A stretch of DNA of 25,704 bases from an uncultured Prevotellaceae bacterium (lineage in GTDB: Bacteria > Bacteroidota > Bacteroidia > Bacteroidales > Bacteroidaceae): positions 1-25,704 of the forward strand of contig CALAEY010000037.1 of assembly GCA_937891085.1 (NCBI GenBank), written 5' to 3'. Below the pieces are notes generated by a model, which did no database searches, was not told where the DNA came from, and saw only the letters and a program-made list of their open reading frames with translations. Every line of letters begins with the position of its first letter. Position 1 is the stretch's first letter. The position numbers and the translations under genes were made by a program. Below, one piece after another: positions 6,068 through 14,489 of the stretch.

Positions 6068-6886
6068 ATGACTGCCAAGCACTATATAGCGACTTTCTTC
6101 TTGTGCCTGACTACCCTTGTGGTGCAGGCACAGGGGACGCTGTATAATGAAAGCTCAACGGACCCAACGATAGTGACACGCGCTACCAGCTATGGCATAG
6201 GTGTGGCGAACGTGTTTGATAACTACTTGTCGCCTCAGGCATATAAGGGCACGGAGCTGCGCCTCTCTCGCGAGAGCATTCATGCCACGAAGTGGGCACC
6301 AGAGACGTGGAAGGCGCAGACGTACTTCCAAGGGTATATGGACTATACCAGCAACCGTGCCGACAATAATCACACGGTGGCGGCAGTGACAAATTGGAAC
6401 TATGGGCTCCACCGAGTGCTCTTTCAGACAGCGAAATTCCAAGTATTGGCGGGTGGTGTGGCCGACCTAAACGGCGGTTTCATCTACAACATGCGTGGGG
6501 GCAACAATCCGGCTAACGTACGGGTGCATGCCAATCTGGATGCCTCGGCACGCCTGCTCTGGCATACGCACATAGGGAGCTTCCCGTTCTTGCTGCGCTA
6601 CCAACTGAATGTGCCGCTGGTGGGACTGATGTTCTCACCGCACTACGGGCAGTCGTACTACGAAATCTTCTCCTTAGGCGACGACAAGGGCGTGGTGAAA
6701 CCCACTACCCCACTAAGTCAGCCTACCCTCAGAAGCCTGCTCTCCGTGGACTTCCAAATCAGGAAGACAACGCTACGCGTGGGGTATGTATGCGACCTCC
6801 AGCAAGCGAAGCTCAACGGACTGAAATCGCACCTCTATGCCCATACGCTGATGGTGGGATTCGTGAAACACCTCAAAAAACTGTAG
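6068..6886 (+). CDS. DUF3316 family exported protein
   Basis: Encodes 272 aa from the ATG at 6068. An upstream in-frame ATG at 6047 lies in word-repeat DNA and would spoil the signal peptide. Residues 1-22 (MTAKHYIATFFLCLTTLVVQAQ) form a signal peptide cut after AQA/Q. The mature part is rich in alternating aromatic and polar strands (YFQGYMDYTSNRADNNH, LLWHTHIGSFPFLLRYQLNVPL) and ends with a short strand LMVGFVKHLKKL, which suggests an outer-membrane beta-barrel. It matches DUF3316, a Bacteroidota family of unknown function. The S41 lipoprotein gene starts 3 bp after its stop, so they form an operon. No partner or ligand can be named. Confidence 0.7.
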   Translation: MTAKHYIATFFLCLTTLVVQAQGTLYNESSTDPTIVTRATSYGIGVANVFDNYLSPQAYKGTELRLSRESIHATKWAPETWKAQTYFQGYMDYTSNRADNNHTVAAVTNWNYGLHRVLFQTAKFQVLAGGVADLNGGFIYNMRGGNNPANVRVHANLDASARLLWHTHIGSFPFLLRYQLNVPLVGLMFSPHYGQSYYEIFSLGDDKGVVKPTTPLSQPTLRSLLSVDFQIRKTTLRVGYVCDLQQAKLNGLKSHLYAHTLMVGFVKHLKKL

Positions 6887-6889
6887 CCT

Positions 6890-7885
6890 ATGAAACGTCT
6901 TTGCCACCTATTTATATTAATAATGTGTCTGAGCGCCTGCGTCAGTGAGGAGGAGTTCAAGGATACCCCGATGGACAACTTCGAGGCGCTGTGGCAGTTG
7001 ATAGATGAGCACTACTGCTTCTTGGATTATAAGCAGATAGACTGGAACGCCATCCACACGAAGTATGCCCCTCAAGTGAAAGCCACCAATTCTAACGAGA
7101 ATCTCTTCGAGGTGCTGGGCAATATGCTGGCAGAACTGAGGGATGGACACGTAAATCTCTACACCATGCACAACGTGGCACGCTACTGGGACTGGTACGA
7201 AAACTATCCGCGCAACTTCAGCGAGGAATTGATGGAAGGCTATCTGGGGCAGGGCTACCGCATCAGCGGGGGCTTGGAATACACCATTCTGGAAGATAAC
7301 ATCGGCTACTTATATTTCGGTTCGTTCTCTTCTGCAGCAGGCAACGGCAGTCTGACGGAGATGCTGGACTATTTCTCCCTGTGCGACGGCCTCATCATAG
7401 ACGTGCGCCAGAACGGCGGCGGCGATTTGACCACAGCCGATCGCATCGCTGCCCGCTTCACCAATGAGAAGACACTCGTAGGGTATATTTGCCACAAGAC
7501 GGGTAAGGGACATAGCGACTTCTCCGAGCCTGAGCCTATCTACTTAGAGCCCTCGGAACGCATACGCTGGCAGAAGCCTGTGGTGGTGCTGACGAATAGG
7601 CACTCCTACAGTGCGACCAACTACTTCGCGAACATCATGAGCCAACTACCGTTGGTGACGTTGATGGGTGACCAAACAGGTGGTGGGTCTGGCATGCCGT
7701 TTACCTCGGAACTGCCCAATGGTTGGGGGGTGCGCTTCTCGGCCTGCCCTATCCTCAATGCGCAGAAGCAGCATACGGAGTTCGGCATAGAGCCAGACAT
7801 TCATGTAGATATGGACGAAGCCGACCAGCGCCAAGGCATTGACACCATGATAGAAACGGCCCGCACCTTCCTGAAAAGCAAGTAA
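6890..7885 (+). CDS. S41-family peptidase, lipoprotein
   Basis: Encodes 331 aa. The signal peptide ends in the lipobox L-S-A-C with Cys17, so the protein should be membrane-anchored outside the cytoplasm. An N-terminal helical domain precedes ELRDGHVNLY, the usual S41 entry motif. The core has NIGYLYFGSF, LIIDVRQNGGGD and the nucleophile Ser241 in RHSYSATNYFA. Downstream TGGGSGMP replaces the Lys-bearing loop of CtpA, which places it with the tricorn/IRBP-like branch rather than Ser-Lys Ctp proteases. FGIEPDIHVDM closes the domain. No separate PDZ domain is seen. It follows the DUF3316 gene by 3 bp. Substrate is unknown; a tricorn-like S41 protease lies just past the tRNA. Confidence 0.85.
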   Translation: MKRLCHLFILIMCLSACVSEEEFKDTPMDNFEALWQLIDEHYCFLDYKQIDWNAIHTKYAPQVKATNSNENLFEVLGNMLAELRDGHVNLYTMHNVARYWDWYENYPRNFSEELMEGYLGQGYRISGGLEYTILEDNIGYLYFGSFSSAAGNGSLTEMLDYFSLCDGLIIDVRQNGGGDLTTADRIAARFTNEKTLVGYICHKTGKGHSDFSEPEPIYLEPSERIRWQKPVVVLTNRHSYSATNYFANIMSQLPLVTLMGDQTGGGSGMPFTSELPNGWGVRFSACPILNAQKQHTEFGIEPDIHVDMDEADQRQGIDTMIETARTFLKSK

Positions 7886-7898
7886 AATGCAAAAACAA

Positions 7899-7929
7899 TT
7901 TGTCGGTAAAGAAAATCTTCTTATCTTTG
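7899..7929 (+). promoter_or_regulatory. Promoter of tRNA-Leu
   Basis: TTTG (7899-7902), a 19-bp spacer and TATCTTTG (7922-7929) match the Bacteroidota consensus fully. Transcription would start near 7935, about 18 nt before the tRNA. Confidence 0.8.
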
Positions 7930-7952
7930 CGCTCGGTTTCAAATCCACACAT

Positions 7953-8034
7953 GCGGGTGTGGCGTAATTGGCAGCCGCGCCAGACTTAGGATCTGGTGAC
8001 GAAAGTCGTGTAGGTTCGAGTCCTATCACCCGCA
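7953..8034 (+). tRNA. tRNA-Leu (anticodon UAG)
   Basis: An 82-nt class II tRNA. The acceptor stem GCGGGTG pairs with CACCCGC (8027-8033) and the discriminator is A8034. The anticodon stem CCAGA/TCTGG encloses the loop CTTAGGA, giving anticodon UAG for CUA codons. The long variable arm TGACGAAAGTCGT is typical of tRNA-Leu. The T-loop GGTTCGAGTCC is canonical. CCA is not encoded, as usual in this phylum. No terminator follows before the protease gene 32 bp downstream. Confidence 0.95.
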
Positions 8035-8066
8035 CTCTTCTGAAAAAAACTAATCATAGATAAAGG

Positions 8067-11000
8067 ATGAAAAAACTACTCTCTACAATGGTTCTGGGCA
8101 TAGTGACCCTGAGCAGTATGGCAGTCACCCCGCTTTGGCTGCGAGACGTACAGATTTCTCCCGATGGGCAGCAGATCGTCTTCTGCTATAAGGGCGACAT
8201 CTATAAAGTGAAAACCAGTGGCGGCACGGCTGTGCAACTGACTACGCAAGATTCTTATGAGTGCAACCCCGTTTGGAGTCCTGACGGCAAGCAGATAGCT
8301 TTTGCAAGCGATCGTGAGGGCAACTTCGACCTCTTCGTGATGTCGGCAGAGGGTGGCGCTGCTAAGCAGCTTACCAACAACTCTTCTGCTGAGACTCCTT
8401 GGGCGTTCAGTCCCGATGGCAAATTCGTCTATTTCTCTGCTGCTATCCAAGACCCTGCAGAGAGTGCCATGTTCCCCAGCGCACGACTCACAGAGCTCTA
8501 TCGTGTACCTGCTACAGGCGGCAAATCCACAATGGTGTTGGCCAGTCCTGCCGAGATGATCAGCTTCTCACGCGACGGCAACACCATGATCTATCAAGAC
8601 CAGAAGGGCATGGAGGATCAATGGCGCAAACATCATACTTCTTCAGTGACGCGTGACATCTGGCGCTATGACGTGAAGACGGGTAAGCATACCAACCTGA
8701 CCAATATCGCTGGGGAGGATCGCAACCCTGTATTGAGTAAAGACGGACAGACGGTGTATATCCTTAGCGAGCGCAACGGCGGCAGCTCTAATGTCTACTC
8801 ATTCTCTCTGAATGCGCCGCAGCAGATTCAGCAGGTGACCAATTACAACACGCATCCTGTACGCTTCCTCTCTTTAGCCGATGACGGCAACCTCTGCTTC
8901 ACTTATGATGGTGAGATCTATACGCAGCAAGTTGGCGGCAGGGCACAGAAGGTAAACATTGACATCACCCGCGACGATGTAAATAAGATTCAAGACCTAA
9001 GTGTGACACGCGGTGCTTCTTCAGCAGCCGTATCTCCTGATGGTAAGCAGGTGGCCTTCACCGTGCGCGGCGAGGTGTTCGTGACTTCCGTGGAATATAA
9101 CACCACCAAGCAAATCACCTTCACGCCTGAGAATGAGCGCAGCGTGACCTTCGGTGCCGACAACCGCACCTTGGTATATGTCAGCGAGCGCGACGGGCAT
9201 TGGAATCTCTACAAGGCTACCATCGGCCGTAAGGAAGATCCTAATTTCCCGAATGCCACCCTTATCAATGAGGAGGCACTATTCAACGGAAAGGACGGCA
9301 TAGAGCGCACCTACCCACAGTTTTCACCAGACGGCAAGGAACTGGCTTTCATCGAGGGACGCCGCTCCCTGAAGGTGATGAATATGGACACCAAGAAAGT
9401 GCGCACCATCACTAATGGCAATACGTGGTATGAGACGTCTGGCAGTTTCGAGTATAGTTGGAGCCCTGATGGCAAGTGGTTCACCCTGGAGATTATCGGC
9501 AACCGCCGTGATCCGTACAGCGATATCGGTATAGTAAGTGCGCAGGGCGGACAGGTGACCAACATCACCGCCAGCGGCTATACCGATGGCAGTCCGATAT
9601 GGGTGATGGATGGCAACGCTATCCTCTTCACCAGTGAGCGCTATGGTATGCGCAGCCATGCGTCTTGGGGTTCTCAAGACGATGCTTTGCTGGTCTTCAT
9701 GAACCAAGACGGCTACGACAAGTACCGCATGAGCAAGGAGGACTACGAGCTGCAGAAGGAGCTGGAGAAAGAGCAGCAGAAGGGCGATGCTACCGATAAA
9801 AAGGACGATAAGAAGGATAACAAAGCTGCCGATAAGAAAGAGGCAACCAAGGACATCAACATAGAGCTGGAAGGCATTGGCGACCGCATCGTGCGCCTGA
9901 CACCTAATTCTTCAACCATGGGCGGTGCCATACTCGACAAAGAGGGTGAGAACCTGTTCTACTTTGCCCGTTTCGAGGGTGGCTACGACCTCTGGAAGAT
10001 GGATTTGCGCAAGCGTGAGACCAAATTGGTAACAAAGAATGCCGGTGGTGGCAGCATGGAACTGAGTGGTGACGGCAAGAGCATCTTTGTACTTTCTGGC
10101 GGCAGCATCCAGAAGATGGAGCCTGGAAGCGGCAAGCTCACCCCTATCACCTTCAGTGCCCAGATGAAGCTCGACCCTGCCGCAGAGCGCGAGTACATGT
10201 ACAACCATGTGGAACAGCAGGTGAAGCAGCGCCTCTTCGACCCGAAATATTTCGGGGTGGACTGGGAAGGCTATGTGAAGGCATACCGTAAGTTTCTGCC
10301 TCACATTAGCAACAACTATGATTTCCAAGAGCTACTGAGCGAACTTCTGGGAGAACTCAACGTATCACACTCTGGTGGTCGCTATACGCCTAACCTCAGT
10401 GGTGATGCCACTGCAGCCCTGGGCTTACTCTATGACTACAGCTACACAGGCAAGGGTCTGAAGATTTCAGAAGTGGTAGCTAATGGTCCCTTCGACCATG
10501 CCAACTCGAAGGTGATGGCTGGTGATGTGGTAGAGAAAATCGATGGCATCGAGATCACTGACGAGACCAACCTCTCCAATATCCTGAATGCCAAAGCCCG
10601 CAAGAAGACGTTGGTATCCCTCTACAACGCACAACGCAAGGAACGCTGGGAAGAGGTGATACTGCCTATTACTCAGACGGCCATGAACACCCTGCTCTAT
10701 GAGCGCTGGGTGAAGCAGCGTGCGGCCGATGTAGAGCGCTGGTCAAACGGTCGCCTTGGTTACGTACATCTGCAGTCAATGAACGATGGCAGTTACCGCA
10801 CCATCTACAGCGACATTCTGGGTAAATACAACATGAAGGAGGGCATTGTGATTGATACCCGCTGGAACGGCGGCGGCCGTCTGCATGAGGACATCGAAGT
10901 GCTCTTCAGCGGAGAGAAATACCTGGAGCAGGTCATCCGTGACGTGGTGGCATGCGAGATGCCAAGCCGACGCTGGAACCGCCCAAGCATCATGGTGACA

Positions 11001-11321
11001 TGCGAGGCCAACTATAGTAATGCACATGGTACGCCTTGGGTGTACAAGCATATGAACTTAGGCAAGATCGTGGGGGCACCGGTACCAGGTACCATGAGCA
11101 GTGTGTCTTGGGAAACCCTGCAAGACCCTACAATGGTTTTCGGTATTCCTATTGTAGGCTTCCGGCAATCTGACGGCACCTATCTGGAGAATACGCAGTT
11201 GGAACCAGATATCCTGGTGCTGAACGATCCAGAAACAGTGGTGAAGGGCGAAGACACCCAACTGAAACGCGCTGTAGAAGAACTGCTGAAGGATATCGCT
11301 GCCAAGGGCGATAAGTGGTAA
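8067..11321 (+). CDS. Tricorn-like S41 protease, secreted
   Basis: Encodes 1084 aa. The signal peptide is MKKLLSTMVLGIVTLSSMAV. Residues about 25-560 form TolB/PD40-type beta-propeller repeats (ISPDGQQIVF, SPDGKQIAFASDREG, SPDGKELAFIEGRR). A Lys/Asp-rich linker of about 30 residues (565-597) joins a second propeller part. Then come the tricorn core with S767-H768 (NVSHSGGRY), a PDZ domain (VVANGPFDHANSKVMAGDVV) and the S41 domain with nucleophile Ser984 (NYSNAHG) and LEPDI near the end. This is the archaeal tricorn order, so it likely degrades peptides, here in the periplasm rather than the cytosol. ATAAAGG precedes the ATG. No promoter is visible between it and the tRNA, so read-through from the tRNA promoter is likely. 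A strong terminator follows. Confidence 0.9.
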   Translation: MKKLLSTMVLGIVTLSSMAVTPLWLRDVQISPDGQQIVFCYKGDIYKVKTSGGTAVQLTTQDSYECNPVWSPDGKQIAFASDREGNFDLFVMSAEGGAAKQLTNNSSAETPWAFSPDGKFVYFSAAIQDPAESAMFPSARLTELYRVPATGGKSTMVLASPAEMISFSRDGNTMIYQDQKGMEDQWRKHHTSSVTRDIWRYDVKTGKHTNLTNIAGEDRNPVLSKDGQTVYILSERNGGSSNVYSFSLNAPQQIQQVTNYNTHPVRFLSLADDGNLCFTYDGEIYTQQVGGRAQKVNIDITRDDVNKIQDLSVTRGASSAAVSPDGKQVAFTVRGEVFVTSVEYNTTKQITFTPENERSVTFGADNRTLVYVSERDGHWNLYKATIGRKEDPNFPNATLINEEALFNGKDGIERTYPQFSPDGKELAFIEGRRSLKVMNMDTKKVRTITNGNTWYETSGSFEYSWSPDGKWFTLEIIGNRRDPYSDIGIVSAQGGQVTNITASGYTDGSPIWVMDGNAILFTSERYGMRSHASWGSQDDALLVFMNQDGYDKYRMSKEDYELQKELEKEQQKGDATDKKDDKKDNKAADKKEATKDINIELEGIGDRIVRLTPNSSTMGGAILDKEGENLFYFARFEGGYDLWKMDLRKRETKLVTKNAGGGSMELSGDGKSIFVLSGGSIQKMEPGSGKLTPITFSAQMKLDPAAEREYMYNHVEQQVKQRLFDPKYFGVDWEGYVKAYRKFLPHISNNYDFQELLSELLGELNVSHSGGRYTPNLSGDATAALGLLYDYSYTGKGLKISEVVANGPFDHANSKVMAGDVVEKIDGIEITDETNLSNILNAKARKKTLVSLYNAQRKERWEEVILPITQTAMNTLLYERWVKQRAADVERWSNGRLGYVHLQSMNDGSYRTIYSDILGKYNMKEGIVIDTRWNGGGRLHEDIEVLFSGEKYLEQVIRDVVACEMPSRRWNRPSIMVTCEANYSNAHGTPWVYKHMNLGKIVGAPVPGTMSSVSWETLQDPTMVFGIPIVGFRQSDGTYLENTQLEPDILVLNDPETVVKGEDTQLKRAVEELLKDIAAKGDKW

Positions 11322-11339
11322 AGACTACCATAAGAAAGC

Positions 11340-11364
11340 CTCCCCTCTGGGGGAGTTTTTTTTT
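11340..11364. terminator. Strong bidirectional terminator
   Basis: CTCCCC (11340-11345) pairs with GGGGAG (11350-11355) around TCTG and is followed by nine T residues. On the minus strand GCTTTCTT follows the stem. It ends the protease gene and, from the other side, the leftward operon that finishes at 11375. Confidence 0.92.
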
Positions 11365-11374
11365 GCCTTGGCAC

Positions 11375-12676
11375 TTAGGAAATCAGATAGAAGACACCCA
11401 GAAGAATCAAGTTCACGAGGATAACGGCTCCGAAGTATTTCAGGATCAGAGGGCGCATCTCTCGCTTACCTCCGGAGAAGAAGAGTGCATAGCACATGTT
11501 CACAGTAATGTTGCTCACAATGGCCTGAAGCGTACACGCCACCACCAGATGGATATTCATGCCACTGCCTTGCAGTAAGTTGAGGATAAACGGCGTGATA
11601 TCACTCAGACCTGAGATGAAGGAGAGCACATTCAGACCGCTCTCACCTGCATAAACCAGCGTGTAGTGGGTAACGATGGTGAACACCACGAACAGTGCGG
11701 CGAAAATCAGCGCCACCTTGAATTCCAGAGGGTTGCTGTTGTCTTCCTCTTCCTCTACCATTTCCTTCTTTGCCGAAGTCTTGGCCTCGGTATGCCGGTG
11801 CAGCCAGATGCCGATGCTGCCCGCTACTGCACTCATCAGCAGCATATATGGATAGATGGCCAAGAATGCCGCACGGCTGAAAATACCGATCAATATCAGG
11901 AAGCGCAGGAAGGTCATACTGATGGCCATGAGCATGGCAGCTACATATTCTGGCGCTTCTTCGGCTGTGGCATTCTTGCTCTTTCGTGCCAGAACGGAGA
12001 TGGTGGCGGTGCTGCTATAGAGGCCTCCGATGATGCCCGACACGAAGGTGCCCGACTGCCGGAACACGTAGCGCTTCAGCAGGTACGACAGGTAGGAGAT
12101 GCCTGATACAATCACCGTGGCAAACCATACCGTATAGGGCGTAAGGTTGATGCCGGGGATAAGGTTCTCACGCGGCAAGATAGGCAGAATAATACCGCTG
12201 ATGGCGAGGAACTTCGCCAGCGTGATCATCTCGTCGTTCTTCATGTGCTGCGCCAGCTCCGCAAAGGTGTGCTTCATCTCCGCAAAGAGCAAGACTGCCA
12301 CCACCAGAGTGACATAGAACCATGACGGCTGCGTGGCCACAATAGGCGGAATGCAATACGTGATCAGAGCGATGACGATGGTCGTAGCACCGAAGGCATG
12401 CACCTGAGATAGACGGGCATAATAATAGCTGATGAGCAGCAAGCCCAGAATGAGGCCGCCACCCATATACAGCTTATATTCCACAGGATCGAGGATATAG
12501 AGCAGGTAGCCTAAGATGCCGATGAAAGTAAACGTACGATCAGTACCAAACATCTGGCTTTCCTTGCCGGGTTTGAGGTTCAGTCTTCGGAGCGACAGAC
12601 CTATCAGCAAGGAAAACAGTGTCACCAAGAGGAAGGTGACCAGTTGTGCAGGTACATATTCGTAAAGTTTCTCCAA
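11375..12676 (-). CDS. MgtC/DUF4010 family membrane protein
   Basis: Encodes 433 aa with about 11-12 hydrophobic segments. The N-terminal FLLVTLFSLLIGLSLRR and GTDRTFTFIGILGYLL match the MgtC/SapB domain (G-x-x-R-T); the rest matches DUF4010. A charged loop with AKKEMVEEEEDN splits the C-terminal half. The start codon is TTG at 12676: there is no in-frame ATG before residue 43, and the first membrane helix needs this start. It is the last gene of the leftward operon, 9 bp after the CYTH gene, whose TAA stop is in the same frame. Function is unknown; MgtC proteins are linked to magnesium stress and envelope regulation, but that should not be assumed here. Confidence 0.82.
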   Translation of the reverse strand: MEKLYEYVPAQLVTFLLVTLFSLLIGLSLRRLNLKPGKESQMFGTDRTFTFIGILGYLLYILDPVEYKLYMGGGLILGLLLISYYYARLSQVHAFGATTIVIALITYCIPPIVATQPSWFYVTLVVAVLLFAEMKHTFAELAQHMKNDEMITLAKFLAISGIILPILPRENLIPGINLTPYTVWFATVIVSGISYLSYLLKRYVFRQSGTFVSGIIGGLYSSTATISVLARKSKNATAEEAPEYVAAMLMAISMTFLRFLILIGIFSRAAFLAIYPYMLLMSAVAGSIGIWLHRHTEAKTSAKKEMVEEEEDNSNPLEFKVALIFAALFVVFTIVTHYTLVYAGESGLNVLSFISGLSDITPFILNLLQGSGMNIHLVVACTLQAIVSNITVNMCYALFFSGGKREMRPLILKYFGAVILVNLILLGVFYLIS

Positions 12677-12685
12677 TGTGCAGCC

Positions 12686-13177
12686 TTATTGTTCGTTGCT
12701 TACCGTCATGCCCCATTCCCGGAAAGGATGCTGCCGAAGCTGCGAATTGTAGTAGCGACGGTCGCCCGTCACTTCCTCGCCGATGAAATCGGGTTTCTCA
12801 TAAGGCTCATCAGGCGAAGAGAGTTCCACCTCTGCCATGATGAGTCCCAAGTTGTCGCCATAAAACTCGTCCACCTCGAAGGTATGCTTGCCGCTCTTTA
12901 CCAAGTAGCGTGTCTTGTCTATCACGCCGGGCTCACAGATTTTCATCAGCTGCAGAGCCTCATTAAGCGGAATCTCCTTTTCCCATTCGAAGCGCACCAG
13001 TCCCCCGATGTCCGACGGTCCCTTGATGGTGAGGTAGCCCTTGTCGTCGCGTATACGTACACGCACCGTACGTCCGCGGGCACTGCTTATATACCCCTGG
13101 ACGATACGGCTTTTCGCATACGCTTGGTCACGAAACTCCCCCTTCACCAAGAATTTCCGTTCTATCTCGTAGGCCAT
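12686..13177 (-). CDS. CYTH-domain protein (inorganic/organic triphosphatase-like)
   Basis: Encodes 163 aa. It begins MAYEIERKFLV, giving the E-x-E-x-K signature at residues 4-8. Later charged strands follow: TVRVRIRDDKGYLTIKG, RFEWEKEIPL, KTRYLVKSGKHTFEVDEF, GLIMAEVELS. These supply the alternating Arg/Lys/Glu residues that line the CYTH tunnel. The length is normal for the single-domain bacterial class, which mostly hydrolyses tripolyphosphate with Mg or Mn. The natural substrate here is uncertain. The gene begins 2 bp after the 47-aa membrane peptide gene and is followed by the MgtC-like gene. Confidence 0.88.
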   Translation of the reverse strand: MAYEIERKFLVKGEFRDQAYAKSRIVQGYISSARGRTVRVRIRDDKGYLTIKGPSDIGGLVRFEWEKEIPLNEALQLMKICEPGVIDKTRYLVKSGKHTFEVDEFYGDNLGLIMAEVELSSPDEPYEKPDFIGEEVTGDRRYYNSQLRQHPFREWGMTVSNEQ

Positions 13178-13179
13178 GC

Positions 13180-13323
13180 TCAGACTTTACCAGCGTACCA
13201 CACGAACATAAGTACAACTAAGATTGCCAGTACAATGGCAATACCACGGATGACCATCTTGGCCTGTTTCTCCTGCTTCTGTGCACGGAGTTCTTTTTTG
13301 GTTGTTTTTCTGGCTTTTGACAT
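13180..13323 (-). CDS. 47-aa membrane peptide
   Basis: A short gene with ATG at 13323 and TGA at 13182-13180, lying in the prfB-CYTH gap. Residues 1-22 are strongly basic and polar (MSKARKTTKKELRAQKQEKQ); residues 23-43 are one hydrophobic helix (MVIRGIAIVLAILVVLMF), ending YAGKV. The spacing of 2 bp to the CYTH start and the clean hydrophobic pattern make coding very likely. It is probably a single-span protein with the basic end in the cytoplasm. I do not recognise a named family. Confidence 0.75.
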   Translation of the reverse strand: MSKARKTTKKELRAQKQEKQAKMVIRGIAIVLAILVVLMFVWYAGKV

Positions 13324-13373
13324 AGTATTGATTATTGATTAATGATTAACTGAATAACTGATTATTTGATTTC
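13324..13373. repeat. TGATTA word repeats before the small peptide gene
   Basis: The 50-bp gap after prfB is built of ATTGATT, AATGATTAA, ACTGAATAA, ACTGATTA and TTGATT words, partly palindromic. No promoter consensus is seen, so read-through from prfB is likely. Confidence 0.45.
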
Positions 13374-14486
13374 TCATTCGCCTCCCGAAAACTCCATCAG
13401 GTAGGCTTTGATAAATTCGTCTATCTCACCGTCCATCACGCTGTTCACATCGCTGGTCTGATAGCCCGTGCGATGGTCTTTCACACGACGGTCATCGAAG
13501 ACGTAGCTACGAATCTGCGAGCCCCACTCTATCTTCTTCTTGCCTGCCTCCACCTTGGCCTTCTCCTCATTACGGTGCTGAAGCTCCTTGTCATAGAGGA
13601 TGGACTTCAGGTGCTGCATGGCATTCTCGCGGTTCTTAGGCTGGTCGCGTGTCTCGGTATTCTCGATGAGGATTTCCTCCTCCTCCCCCGTATAGGGATC
13701 TTTATACTGGTAGCGCAGACGTACGCCAGACTCCACCTTGTTCACGTTCTGACCACCGGCACCGCTGCTTCGGAAGGTATCCCATGACACACACGACATA
13801 TCAACCTTTACCTCGATGGTATCATCTACCAGCGGGGCTGCAAACACAGAGGCGAAGGACGTCATACGCTTGCCCTGTGCGTTGTAGGGAGACACACGCA
13901 CCAGGCGGTGCACGCCATTCTCACCTTTCAGGTAGCCATAGGCAAAGTCGCCCGTGATGTCGATGGTGCAGCTCTTGATGCCCGCCTCATCACCCTCTTG
14001 GATATTAGCGATACTGGTCTTGTAGCCATGACGCTCAGCATAGCGCAGGTACATACGCATCAGCATGCTGGCCCAGTCTTGGCTCTCCGTGCCGCCTGCG
14101 CCAGAGTTGATCTTGAGCACGCAGTCCATCTGGTCGGCCTCATCGCGAAGCATGTTCTTCAGTTCCAGGGCCTCGATGGCCTCTACTGCTTTTCTATAAT
14201 TTTCATCCACCTCTTCTTCGGTCACCATCTCTTCCTTGAAGAAATCGAAAGAGAGCTGCAGCTCCTCGGTGAGTGTCGCCACCTCCTTATAGCCATTGAG
14301 CCACTTCTCTATCTCCTTTACCTTCTTCATCTGAGTCTCCGCTGCCTTCTGGTCGCTCCAGAAGTCGGGATCTTGCGTACGCAGCTGCTCCTCCTCATAT
14401 TCTATCTTCTTGGCATCAATGTCCAAGTAGCGGTGAAGCGCCTCGGTACGGCTGATGACCTCTTTCAGTTGATCGGCTGTTATCAT
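13374..14486 (-). CDS. prfB: Peptide chain release factor 2
   Basis: Encodes 370 aa. It releases the peptide at UGA and UAA stop codons on the ribosome. The helical N-terminal domain is followed by NSGAGGTESQDWASML (127-142), the codon-reading loop S199-P200-Y201, and the catalytic GGQ at 244-246 (RSSGAGGQNVNK). E. coli RF2 has S-P-F at the reading loop; Tyr here is a conservative change. The frame is continuous through the YL-D site (about codon 21-22), where many bacteria have an in-frame UGA and a programmed shift; here the codons are TAC TTG GAC. The gene itself ends with TGA, which RF2 reads. It starts 3 bp after the acyl-CoA synthetase stop, so both are on one mRNA. Confidence 0.95.
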   Translation of the reverse strand: MITADQLKEVISRTEALHRYLDIDAKKIEYEEEQLRTQDPDFWSDQKAAETQMKKVKEIEKWLNGYKEVATLTEELQLSFDFFKEEMVTEEEVDENYRKAVEAIEALELKNMLRDEADQMDCVLKINSGAGGTESQDWASMLMRMYLRYAERHGYKTSIANIQEGDEAGIKSCTIDITGDFAYGYLKGENGVHRLVRVSPYNAQGKRMTSFASVFAAPLVDDTIEVKVDMSCVSWDTFRSSGAGGQNVNKVESGVRLRYQYKDPYTGEEEEILIENTETRDQPKNRENAMQHLKSILYDKELQHRNEEKAKVEAGKKKIEWGSQIRSYVFDDRRVKDHRTGYQTSDVNSVMDGEIDEFIKAYLMEFSGGE

Positions 14487-14489
14487 ATT

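Noticed and set aside
12644..13342. 232-aa plus-strand frame opposite the CYTH gene
   Set aside because: The minus strand has a full CYTH domain plus the 47-aa peptide in tight operon order; the plus frame has no motif.
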